Positions 1-6,129 of a DNA stretch of 9,842 nt are shown here, piece after piece. The notes beneath the pieces were generated by a model, which worked only from the letters and a program-made list of their open reading frames with translations, was not told the origin of the DNA and searched no databases. The translations under genes and the position numbers were made by a program. Source of the DNA: an uncultured Bacteroidales bacterium (GTDB lineage: Bacteria > Bacteroidota > Bacteroidia > Bacteroidales > UBA932); assembly GCA_947305045.1 (NCBI GenBank), contig CAMZCW010000075.1, positions 1 to 9,842 of the forward strand, read 5' to 3'. The number at the start of each line of letters is the position of its first letter. Positions within the stretch are counted from its first letter, which is position 1.

Positions 1-2523
1 TACACTTTCAGGGATGGTAATACTTGAAAGGCTTGTACAACCAGAGAAAGCAGAACCACTTATAGAGGTAACGTCATCGTACAACTGAATAGTTTCAACA
101 GTTTCTAGCGAACTATTGAAAAGCTTCGAAATAGTTTGTGAGACAACATATTGACCACAGGCCATCGTTCGCAAGCTGCAGTAGGCGAAAGCAGAATCGC
201 CTATGGATGTAACACTTTCTGGAATGTTAATACTTGAAAGGCTTGAACAACCAGAGAAAGCATAAGAGCCTATGGATGTTACACTTTCAGGGATGGTAAT
301 ACTTGAAAGGCTTGTACAACCAGAGAAAGCAGAATTGCCTATGGATGTTACACTTTCAGGGATGGTAATACTTGAAAGGCTTGTACAACCAGAGAAAGCA
401 GAATTGCCTATGGATGTTACGTTTGCAGGGATGGTAATACTTGAAAGGCTTGAGCAACCATAGAAAGCAAAATTGCCTATGGATGTTACGTTTGCAGGAA
501 TGTTAATACTTGAAAGGCTTGAGCAACCAGAGAAAGCCTCAGCGCCTATGGATATGACGCCGATAGGGAGGGAGATACAAGCTAGTTTACTGCAACTAGA
601 GAAAGCTGTAGGCTCTATGGTCCTAACACCAGTTGGAATATTAATATCACTCAAGTTAGTACAATTACTAAAAGCAGATTTACTTATAGATGTAACGTCA
701 TCGTATAACTGAATAGTTTCAATAGTATTAAGTGAGCTATTGAAAAGCTTCGAAATAGTTTGTGAGACAACATATTGACCACAGGCAATCGTTCGCAAGC
801 TGCAGTAGGAGAAAGCATAAGAGTCTATGGATGTTACACTTTCAGGAATGGTAATACTTGAAAGGCTTGTACAACCAGAGAAAGCATAGGATCGTATGGA
901 TGTTACACTTTCAGGAATGTTGATATTTGAAAGGCTTGAGCAACCATAGAAAGTATAGGATTCTATGGATGTAATCCTTTCGGGAATATCAACTTTTGCC
1001 AGACTTTGGCAACCACGAAATGCACTTTCTCCAATTGATGAAACTTCTCTTGGGATATTAATACTTGCCAGATTGTGACAATCTTGAAATGCATTTTTAC
1101 CAATAAAAGATATACCATTAGGGATATCTATGTACATCAAACTATTACAGCCATTAAAGGCTCCATCATCTATCGAAGTAACATCACCTAATAATTGTAT
1201 CCTCTTTAATGTTTTATAAGAATCCGGAAAAGATGTACACAAGTTAAGCGAAACAATATATTGCCCACAAGTAATACTGCTTAGACCGCTACAGCCAGTA
1301 AAAGCCCACTCCCCAATGGATGAAACACTAGACGGGATGGTAATACTTGAAAGACTTGTACAATAATAGAACGCCCATTTACCTATAGATACGAGTTTAT
1401 TTGGAATCGTAATCACTATCATATTATTACACCCTTCAAAAGCCCAATCTTCAATAGAGGTGATATTGGAAGGGAGGTTGACGGATACAACTTTTGAGCA
1501 TTCTCTAAAGATTGGCGGAAGACTTGTAGTAGATTCTAAAACGACTACATTATAACCAGACTCTTCATCCTTATAATGCTCTAGAACATTATTCGTTGTA
1601 TATAAGTCGACCAATGAACTGTCAGTTGTTTTATATAGAATAACATTATCTTCAGGGATAACAGTGTCGTAAGGACTATCTTCATCGGCCTTTTGGATTC
1701 TACCCCAAATTGATCTTCTAACTACAACTGGCGTGTTTGAAACCAGACTAGCCTCTATTATCATTTTTGAGTATTCTTTGTAAAACTCTACTGTGTAGCC
1801 CTGAGGAAGATCTGCTGGTAAACAAGACAAATAATACCATTCTCCCACATTGAATGTGGAATCTTTAGGAGCAATTAATTCTACCGATGATTCTTTCTCA
1901 ATAATTTCCGAAACGACCGGATATCCGGATTCGTCAAAGATTACTTTTACTTTTCCGGCAAGGACTTCACCGTTATTGCCTTTGAAAACGATTCTATCAA
2001 TGCCATCTGCTGTTATGGACACTTTAATCCCACCACAGAGATTGCGGAATGATAGTGTGTGTTCATCGCTTTTAGCAAGCATCACAAAGGCATCCTTATC
2101 AAATGTTGACGAACTTGCAATCTGAGAACTTGGGACAGAAAGGGTAACTGCCTCTCCGTCATAAGAATTTGACCTGCTATATGGATAAACGGCGACAAAT
2201 GATTGCCCGTCAGACTCTTCAAAATTATCATCAGTAATGAATTCTGTATTTGGTGCCTCTTCCTTAAGTGTCGAGATGAACTTATATTGATTCTTGCCAA
2301 AAACATTGATTGAATCTTCTGGGGACCAATATATTTTTCCATCATTTTGCAGGATTGTTTTTGTTGCCGTTGACTGTTCAAGAGTGGCGGAAAAAACTAC
2401 CTCCTTATTTGGAATGATATCAGAGGTATTATCGTCATTTACGGTCTTGACTACTTCCTTTGAGCAACCTATAAGGCACGTTACTACTAAGCAAATAATG
2501 CCTTCTATTATTCTTTGTTTCAT
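1..2523 (-). CDS. BspA-like leucine-rich-repeat surface lipoprotein with fimbrillin-like N-terminus (3' end outside window)
   Basis: Reading from ATG at 2523 there is one unbroken frame of 841 codons to base 1, with no stop in the window, so the C-terminus is missing. Residues 1-20 are a lipoprotein signal ending in the lipobox LIGC (Cys20), followed by SKE, so export and lipid anchoring are likely, with surface display plausible. Residues about 36-270 resemble fimbrillin-like (Mfa-like) domains: a start of the type FSATLEQSTATKT, then an IYWSPEDSINVF strand. From residue 356 come LRR_5/BspA-type repeats of 23 residues (consensus SIGxxAFxGCxSLxxIxIPxxVT); 18 are visible, three of them expanded to 47-48 residues around a CGQYVVS motif. 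BspA-type proteins mediate adhesion to host or bacterial surfaces; the ligand here is unknown. It follows the Big_2 lipoprotein gene by 20 bp, so the two are probably co-transcribed. Start choice is supported by the signal peptide. LRR call is firm; the fimbrillin-like call is moderate. Confidence 0.9.
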   Translation of the reverse strand, partial: MKQRIIEGIICLVVTCLIGCSKEVVKTVNDDNTSDIIPNKEVVFSATLEQSTATKTILQNDGKIYWSPEDSINVFGKNQYKFISTLKEEAPNTEFITDDNFEESDGQSFVAVYPYSRSNSYDGEAVTLSVPSSQIASSSTFDKDAFVMLAKSDEHTLSFRNLCGGIKVSITADGIDRIVFKGNNGEVLAGKVKVIFDESGYPVVSEIIEKESSVELIAPKDSTFNVGEWYYLSCLPADLPQGYTVEFYKEYSKMIIEASLVSNTPVVVRRSIWGRIQKADEDSPYDTVIPEDNVILYKTTDSSLVDLYTTNNVLEHYKDEESGYNVVVLESTTSLPPIFRECSKVVSVNLPSNITSIEDWAFEGCNNMIVITIPNKLVSIGKWAFYYCTSLSSITIPSSVSSIGEWAFTGCSGLSSITCGQYIVSLNLCTSFPDSYKTLKRIQLLGDVTSIDDGAFNGCNSLMYIDIPNGISFIGKNAFQDCHNLASINIPREVSSIGESAFRGCQSLAKVDIPERITSIESYTFYGCSSLSNINIPESVTSIRSYAFSGCTSLSSITIPESVTSIDSYAFSYCSLRTIACGQYVVSQTISKLFNSSLNTIETIQLYDDVTSISKSAFSNCTNLSDINIPTGVRTIEPTAFSSCSKLACISLPIGVISIGAEAFSGCSSLSSINIPANVTSIGNFAFYGCSSLSSITIPANVTSIGNSAFSGCTSLSSITIPESVTSIGNSAFSGCTSLSSITIPESVTSIGSYAFSGCSSLSSINIPESVTSIGDSAFAYCSLRTMACGQYVVSQTISKLFNSSLETVETIQLYDDVTSISGSAFSGCTSLSSITIPESV
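67..831 (-). repeat. 624-bp higher-order repeat inside the LRR gene
   Basis: A 141-bp long-type LRR unit at 691-831 recurs almost unchanged at 67-207. The offset is exactly 624 bp, or 208 codons: one 47-residue unit plus seven 23-residue units. A more diverged long unit lies at 1177-1320. The array therefore grew by duplicating blocks as well as single repeats. The block probably continues past the left edge. Confidence 0.85.
271..546 (-). repeat. Tandem 69-bp LRR coding repeats, two copies identical
   Basis: Four consecutive 69-bp units start at 271, 340, 409 and 478, each encoding one 23-residue LRR. Units 271-339 and 340-408 are identical base for base, including silent positions; the next two differ at a few sites only. 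This suggests recent unit duplication or conversion and a site prone to copy-number change by slippage or unequal recombination. Confidence 0.9.
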
Positions 2524-2543
2524 ATCTAAATTGAAATAATTCT

Positions 2544-3689
2544 TTATTTCCAGATTTCTTCTGCTGTACCCTCATTACCGACACCAGATCCTATAACAGA
2601 AATAGTGCACAAGGCTGTTTTGCCATCTGCATTAAGAGTAATGATCGTTTTTCCCGGCTTTAACGCAGATACTACACCATCGTTATTAACAGTTGCAACA
2701 TCAATATTGGAGGAACTCCAAGTCAATGGTTCTCTCAAATCTGCGTCAGAAGGATTGAGCGTTGCGTGTAATGTCAGGTTTGTTCCTTCAAACATACTTG
2801 CGGAAGACCTGTCCAGAGAAACAGATAGAAGCGGGACAAGAACTGTTATCTCGACTTGTTTTTGCATATCCCGATTAGATGCTGTAATGGTCACCTTCCC
2901 GGGATTAACCGCAGTAACTCTTCCACCATCAACTACGGCTATTTCATTATTAAAACTGCTCCAAGACAGCTCTGGATAAGTAGCATTTGACGGAATAACC
3001 GTAGCAGAAATAGTTGTTTTTTCACTTGGGTATAGAAAGGTCTTTTCTGTGGACAGTTCAATGTCGGAAACACGGTGATAATCTACCGTGACCCGACAAC
3101 TAGCTTCTTGTCCATCGGCAGAAGCATAAATGAGGGCGGAACCCTCTTTCACAGCATAAACTATTCCACCGGGGTTGGAAACTGTGGCAACATTGTTATC
3201 AGAACTATACCAGGCGATAGTCTTATCCGTAGCATTATCGGGTTTAATCGTCGCAATTAGTGTCTCATTATCACCCACAAACAACTCCAGAGACGTTTTA
3301 TCAATTACCACTGCTGTAACCGGGACGTTCTTTGCAGAAACCACAACACTACAAGTTGCATGGCATTCTCCTACCTGGGCAATAATCTCAGTACTGCCCT
3401 CAGACAGAGCCGTCACCACTCCATCTTTACTGACGGTTGCCACCGAGGGCTTAGAACTTGTCCAGGAGACTGTCTTATCTGTAGCATTATCAGGAAACAC
3501 TGTGGCAATTAGAGCCTCATGATTGCCGACAGTAAGCTTCAATGACACCTTGTCTAAGGAAACCTTCGTTACTGCGACCATCACCTCTTCTTCGCCAGGT
3601 TGTTTTACAGCATTACAGCCCCAAACAGCAATCAATGCTATAAGACAGGTGCATACATTACAATGTAATGCTAATAACTGTTTTCTCAT
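2544..3689 (-). CDS. Lipoprotein with four Big_2 (bacterial Ig-like) domains
   Basis: A 381-residue protein. Residues 1-25 form a signal peptide with a hydrophobic core (CLIALIAVWGC) and a probable lipid-modified Cys25; Trp at -2 is unusual. Four Big_2 domains follow at about 38-120, 121-205, 206-287 and 288-366. Each has the family signature: a Vxxxx(S/T)Lxxx(V/E)G start, a PxxA(T/D) turn, a (V/L)(S/T)W(T/S)SS strand, VATV or equivalent, then GxVxAxxxGxxxI. Such domains usually act as rigid stalks or adhesion modules on the cell surface. No enzymatic domain is present. A short acidic tail ending EEIWK closes the protein. The downstream LRR lipoprotein starts 20 bp after the stop, which points to an operon and perhaps joint action at the surface. 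Family assignment is secure; the specific role is unknown. Confidence 0.92.
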   Translation of the reverse strand: MRKQLLALHCNVCTCLIALIAVWGCNAVKQPGEEEVMVAVTKVSLDKVSLKLTVGNHEALIATVFPDNATDKTVSWTSSKPSVATVSKDGVVTALSEGSTEIIAQVGECHATCSVVVSAKNVPVTAVVIDKTSLELFVGDNETLIATIKPDNATDKTIAWYSSDNNVATVSNPGGIVYAVKEGSALIYASADGQEASCRVTVDYHRVSDIELSTEKTFLYPSEKTTISATVIPSNATYPELSWSSFNNEIAVVDGGRVTAVNPGKVTITASNRDMQKQVEITVLVPLLSVSLDRSSASMFEGTNLTLHATLNPSDADLREPLTWSSSNIDVATVNNDGVVSALKPGKTIITLNADGKTALCTISVIGSGVGNEGTAEEIWK

Positions 3690-3718
3690 ACCTTATGAAT
3701 AGCCTTAAATATGTACAC

Positions 3719-3787
3719 AAAAAGCGCGGGCGTGAACTTGTCCGGTAGTGGTCGTAGGAAACCAAAGCAGGTACAAGTCACGCCCGC
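3719..3787 (-). terminator. Terminator-like hairpin competing with the long leader hairpin
   Basis: On the minus strand the arm at 3787-3773 (GCGGGCGTGACTTGT) pairs with 3741-3726 (ACAAGTTCACGCCCGC) with one bulged base, and GC plus five T residues follow (3725-3719). The loop is about 31 nt, long for an intrinsic terminator. The 3773-3787 arm is also needed by the larger upstream hairpin, so the two folds exclude each other. The site is 30 bp before the Big_2 lipoprotein ATG, so it could end read-through from the kinase gene or act as an attenuator. Confidence 0.45.
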
Positions 3788-3939
3788 TAAATACCACGAA
3801 GGTATCTATTGCGGGCGTTTACGACTTGCTGCTGAACCTGCTAAAAGAAATTTCCTACGTTTCTACTCGGTCAGAGCAAATTGCAAACGCTAATTTGTCT
3901 ATGTATGAGGCCGTTATTGGCCCGCAGAGACAAATATAG
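3748..3939 (+). CDS. Possible 63-aa hypothetical protein, GTG start
   Basis: A plus-strand frame runs from GTG 3748 to TAG 3937-3939. An in-frame TGA at 3733-3735 excludes any longer version, and no in-frame ATG exists before codon 52. The peptide has a basic start (RYKSRP) and an amphipathic stretch (AGVYDLLLNLLKEISYV, about residues 23-39), and its codons look like those of the neighbouring genes. Against it: no promoter-like sequence precedes it, it lies wholly within strong inverted repeats, and its neighbours are on the other strand. It may be a small gene, or a frame that happens to be open in a structured element. No function assigned. Confidence 0.25.
   Translation: MVVGNQSRYKSRPLNTTKVSIAGVYDLLLNLLKEISYVSTRSEQIANANLSMYEAVIGPQRQI
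3753..3859 (-). promoter_or_regulatory. 107-nt extended imperfect hairpin in the leader of the lipoprotein operon
   Basis: Five nested complementary segments pair in order: CGTAGGAAA (3753-3761) with TTTCCTACG (3851-3859); AGCAGGT (3766-3772) with ACCTGCT (3836-3842); CAAGTC (3774-3779) with GACTTG (3823-3828); ACGCCCGC (3780-3787) with GCGGGCGT (3811-3818); and ATACC (3791-3795) with GGTAT (3801-3805) around an ACGAA loop. That is 35 base pairs in register, far beyond chance. It could be a structured leader RNA on the minus strand, a small RNA, or a palindromic mobile remnant. I do not recognise an RNA family. Confidence 0.55.
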
Positions 3940-3941
3940 CG
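3888..3941. repeat. Inverted repeat with a -7-like motif in one arm
   Basis: CGCTAATTTGTCT (3888-3900) is complementary to AGACAAATATAGCG (3928-3941) apart from one extra base, around a 27-bp centre that itself contains GGCC twice. The right arm read on the minus strand contains TATATTTG, a match to the Bacteroidota -7 box. It may be a regulatory dyad or part of the same structured element as 3753-3859. Confidence 0.5.
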
Positions 3942-4025
3942 ATTATTTCCCAAAATGCTGCGCTACCGGACGATTTTTCGCCCGACACAAAGATAAAGAC
4001 CTGCCTCCGGATGGCAAGTTGTCTT

Positions 4026-5303
4026 TTAATGTCTTTTTTCCGAGTAAGGAGAGAATTTCTTGAAATTGGCAACCAGGTTCCTGTAGTACCTGAGTTCGTC
4101 TGCCGTTAGGTTGATGGCCTTGTCATACAGGGAAGGAAGCGATCCATACTTGGCATACAGACGGTGTGAGTAATCTAAGCCCAGGGTTTCATTCAAGGAA
4201 GTGATGGCCTGAATATCATCTGCAGAAAGCCCCGATGTCACTTGACGCAAGACGGGATCTATATCATATGTCACATAATCTATATGAATAGGGAGGAATT
4301 CCCGGTATCCCGCCTGCTCCATTTCTTTACAGACTTGGTTGAAAGCGTCTTCCCAGGCCTGACGCAGTGTCGCTTCAGCCTTTGACAGTGCTGTGTTTGA
4401 ATTAATTGATGAAGATGGATTCGCCTTTCGTGATGCCGGGGCAGGTTGAGTCTCGGCCTCGGGTGATTTGACCCAGGCAGAATCCGGCATGTCATTAATG
4501 TCCTGGACGGCCGGTTCAAATTGACTCCGTATATTGAAATAGTAGATTCCAAGCGCCAGAGCCGTGATTAATAGAACAAGGATAACCCACAACGGCCTTT
4601 GCAGATGCTCCCAGGCAGCCTTCAACTCATCAATGTTCCTATATCTTTTGTCCGGTTTGTCTTGGCAGCATTTCCGCGCAATCCAAGCATATCGGCCCGG
4701 AAAAAGGTCCCGCATGAGGCGGCCGAGGGAGTAGATGTCGCTGCGGGCGTCGGTGGGTCGATGGGCCAGCAGTTCCGGAGAGGCGTACTGCCGCGTGCCG
4801 CCCAGGCCCTTTTCCAGGGCGTGCGCATCGCCATCGGCAAAACCCAGGTCGATGAGCTTGACGTCATTGTCGGCCTCGGTAATGAGGATGTTCTCCGGCT
4901 TGATGTCGTTGTGGATGATGCTTTGCCGATGCATGGCTCCGACGGCCTCCAGCAGCTGCCCGAACACCCGCCTTCGTGCCTGAAGGGAGGGTTTTTCCTG
5001 CAGAAAGGCCGCAAGGTTGCGCCCCCGGATATATTCCATGACGATGGCCGGGCCCACGGGCGTGCGCTCTTCCCAGCCAATGGCCGCAGCAATGAAGGGA
5101 TGCTGCAGGCTTAGGGACAGGTCATACTCCCGCTTGAGCATCTCCAGCCCCCGGGCGTCCGAGGCCGTTTTGAGCACGAAACGCTTGCCCGCCCTCTGGG
5201 CAAGGTACAGGCGTCCTTCCTTGATGGTTTCGAGGATGGTGTAGTGGCCGTCGGCCAGGCTTGGCGTAATCTCCCTCAGGGTTTCGCTTTCAATTACTGA
5301 CAT
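4026..5303 (-). CDS. Membrane-anchored eukaryotic-type Ser/Thr protein kinase
   Basis: A 425-residue kinase that transfers phosphate from ATP to Ser/Thr of unknown targets. The kinase domain (about 20-234) shows the ATP-binding Lys45 (VLK), Glu59 of helix C, the catalytic loop HNDIKPEN (131-138, base Asp133), the metal-binding DLG (152-154), an activation segment with GGTRQYASPE (168-177) and SDIYSLG (188-194). The glycine loop is degenerate (IKEGRLYLA). One transmembrane helix (237-257, WVILVLLITALALGIYYF) separates the cytoplasmic kinase from a C-terminal 168-residue domain of unknown fold, presumably periplasmic and possibly a sensor. A frame from TTG at 5351 is open, but the ATG at 5303 is preferred: it lies 18 bp beyond a good -7 box and leaves room for the divergent promoters. 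The kinase-domain DNA is visibly GC-richer than the tail DNA. It is divergent from the 193-aa gene at 5351. Confidence 0.92.
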   Translation of the reverse strand: MSVIESETLREITPSLADGHYTILETIKEGRLYLAQRAGKRFVLKTASDARGLEMLKREYDLSLSLQHPFIAAAIGWEERTPVGPAIVMEYIRGRNLAAFLQEKPSLQARRRVFGQLLEAVGAMHRQSIIHNDIKPENILITEADNDVKLIDLGFADGDAHALEKGLGGTRQYASPELLAHRPTDARSDIYSLGRLMRDLFPGRYAWIARKCCQDKPDKRYRNIDELKAAWEHLQRPLWVILVLLITALALGIYYFNIRSQFEPAVQDINDMPDSAWVKSPEAETQPAPASRKANPSSSINSNTALSKAEATLRQAWEDAFNQVCKEMEQAGYREFLPIHIDYVTYDIDPVLRQVTSGLSADDIQAITSLNETLGLDYSHRLYAKYGSLPSLYDKAINLTADELRYYRNLVANFKKFSPYSEKRH

Positions 5304-5312
5304 AAAAAGACA

Positions 5313-5343
5313 TTGCAATGCAAAGATATTGTTTTTAACTTTG
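5313..5343 (+). promoter_or_regulatory. Promoter of the 193-aa gene, facing the kinase promoter
   Basis: TTG (5313-5315), exactly 20 nt, then TAACTTTG (5336-5343). The expected start of transcription is around 5350, almost on the first ATG at 5351, so the mRNA may be nearly leaderless or use the in-frame ATG at 5369. The box overlaps the kinase promoter across 5321-5343. A perfect 10-bp palindrome, CATTGCAATG (5311-5320), covers its -33 region and is an operator candidate. Confidence 0.75.
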
Positions 5344-5351
5344 TCACGCAA
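5321..5351 (-). promoter_or_regulatory. Promoter of the kinase gene
   Basis: On the minus strand TTG (5351-5349) is followed after exactly 20 nt by TATCTTTG (5328-5321), matching the Bacteroidota pattern of -33 TTG and -7 TAnnTTTG. Transcription should start near 5314, giving a leader of about 10 nt before the ATG at 5303. Confidence 0.75.
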
Positions 5352-5932
5352 TGTCAGTTTCAGTAAATATGCCGGAAGTAACGGCCCTGCGCGGGCGTGT
5401 GGAAGAGGTTTTTGGGCAGCCTCTTCAGACGCACAACAGCTTCCTCTCGCTGGTGGACGCCGTTGAGGCTGCGCTTCGGGAACATCTGTCGGAAAGCACG
5501 CTGGAGCGTCTCTGGGCCTATTCTACCCGGGGCGCCGATGCCGTGTCTCTCCGGACGCTGGACGTCCTTTCCCGATATGTGGGCGCCGCTTCCTGGAAGG
5601 ATTTCCGCAGCGGGCTCAAGGCGTCGTCGGCCGTTGAGTCGGAGGAATTTACGGGAGAGTCGATTGTCTCCACGCGCCTGGAACCGGGTGCCCGCCTCCA
5701 GCTTGGCTGGCTGCCGGACCGGCTGATTACGGTCACGTACATTGGGTATAACCGCTTTGTGGTGGAGGAGTCCCTGAATTCCAGCCTGCAGCCCGGCGAC
5801 AGCTTCGAGTGTCTGCAAATCCAGGCCGGTCGGCCCCTGTACCTGGACCGTTTCCGCCGCGCCGGTTCGTCCGCCGAATCCCGCTATGTGGCCGGTGAAC
5901 GCCATGGCCTCACCTCCGTTAAAACGTTATAA
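5351..5932 (+). CDS. 193-aa protein of unknown function paired with the kinase
   Basis: I do not recognise a named family. Residues 8-88 are mainly helical. The segment LSESTLERLWAYSTRGADAVSLRTLDVLSRYVG reads like a small helical or helix-turn-helix-like domain (no more than about 47-78), ending in SWKDF. Residues 110-168 are beta-rich (a GWLPDRLITVTYIGYNRFVVEE strand region, an LQPGDSFEC turn, then GRPLYLDRF). There is no signal peptide or transmembrane segment, so it is probably cytoplasmic. A sequence-specific regulator or a kinase substrate are both reasonable guesses, because it shares an overlapping divergent promoter with the kinase. Two starts are possible: ATG 5351 (used here) and ATG 5369 (MPEVTALRG), which would give a more normal leader of about 18 nt. 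It is GC-rich and ends 26 bp before a strong terminator hairpin. Confidence 0.85.
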   Translation: MSVSVNMPEVTALRGRVEEVFGQPLQTHNSFLSLVDAVEAALREHLSESTLERLWAYSTRGADAVSLRTLDVLSRYVGAASWKDFRSGLKASSAVESEEFTGESIVSTRLEPGARLQLGWLPDRLITVTYIGYNRFVVEESLNSSLQPGDSFECLQIQAGRPLYLDRFRRAGSSAESRYVAGERHGLTSVKTL

Positions 5933-5933
5933 T

Positions 5934-5986
5934 GTGAATCGAAGATAATGGGGCACCAAAAAAGCATCGCCAACGCGATGCTTTTT
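5934..5986 (+). repeat. Repeat copy A (GGGCACC-A6-GCATCGC element)
   Basis: Bases 5934-5985 match 7132-7183 with one difference (loop base 5971 is C, its partner 7169 is A). The unit is GTGAATCGAAGATAAT, GGGGCACC, then a self-complementary terminator hairpin. It follows the stop of the 193-aa gene directly. Copies A and C are direct repeats around the first dinD-like gene. Confidence 0.9.
5958..5986 (+). terminator. Intrinsic terminator after the 193-aa gene
   Basis: GCATCGC (5964-5970) and GCGATGC (5975-5981) form a 7-bp stem with a CAAC loop, extended by six A residues before and five T residues after. The A/T symmetry would let it work in both directions. It is also copy A of the repeat described separately. 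Confidence 0.85.
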
Positions 5987-6129
5987 CCCGTAACCGTGGT
6001 ATTCTCGAACCTTTTGCTGGAGGGGATAGTACGTTTGTGGGAAATGCTGTTTTTTTTTGCCGAATCCAAAGCACTTTCCTCTTGCGTCAGAAGAATCTGT
6101 TTTGTACCTTCGCAGAAAGCAATATTTGT
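5987..6129 (+). other. Gap before the first dinD-like gene
   Basis: This 143-bp stretch has a run of nine T residues (6050-6058) and the promoter described next. An upstream in-frame ATG (6037) would extend the following gene by 31 codons, but those residues have no counterpart in the paralogue and would put the start upstream of the promoter. Confidence 0.6.
6082..6112 (+). promoter_or_regulatory. Promoter of the first dinD-like gene
   Basis: TTG (6082-6084), exactly 20 nt, then TACCTTCG (6105-6112), followed by CAGAAA. The second dinD-like gene has the same arrangement and the same TTCGCAGAAA sequence. It fixes the start at ATG 6130, with a predicted leader of about 10 nt. Confidence 0.65.

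Larger units (their letters stand above)
3690..4025. other. Structured intergenic region upstream of the surface-lipoprotein operon
   Basis: This 336-bp stretch lies between the kinase stop and the Big_2 lipoprotein start, both on the minus strand. It has no secure gene. It holds a 107-bp imperfect palindrome (3753-3859), an overlapping terminator-like hairpin (3719-3787), another inverted repeat (3888-3941) and a plus-strand 63-codon frame (3748-3939). On the minus strand TATATTTG (3938 to 3931) matches the Bacteroidota -7 consensus, but no TTG lies at the expected distance upstream. Bases 3942-4025 show nothing further. Confidence 0.75.

Noticed and set aside
272..712. Plus-strand frames with a repeating MDVTLSGMVILERL pattern
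   Set aside because: They are antisense to the LRR array; their repetition only mirrors the 69-bp coding repeats on the minus strand.
67..831. CRISPR array
   Set aside because: The repeats are contiguous 69-bp coding units without unique spacers and lie within one open frame.
4599..5114. 171-codon plus-strand frame opposite the kinase
   Set aside because: It is antisense to the conserved kinase motifs and results from high GC in that domain.
5304..5351. N-terminal extension of the kinase from TTG 5351
   Set aside because: It would cover the kinase's own promoter; the ATG at 5303 fits the promoter spacing and begins a normal kinase N-terminus.
6037..6129. 31-codon N-terminal extension of dinD-like copy 1
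   Set aside because: The paralogue starts at the position equivalent to 6130, and the extension begins upstream of the predicted promoter.
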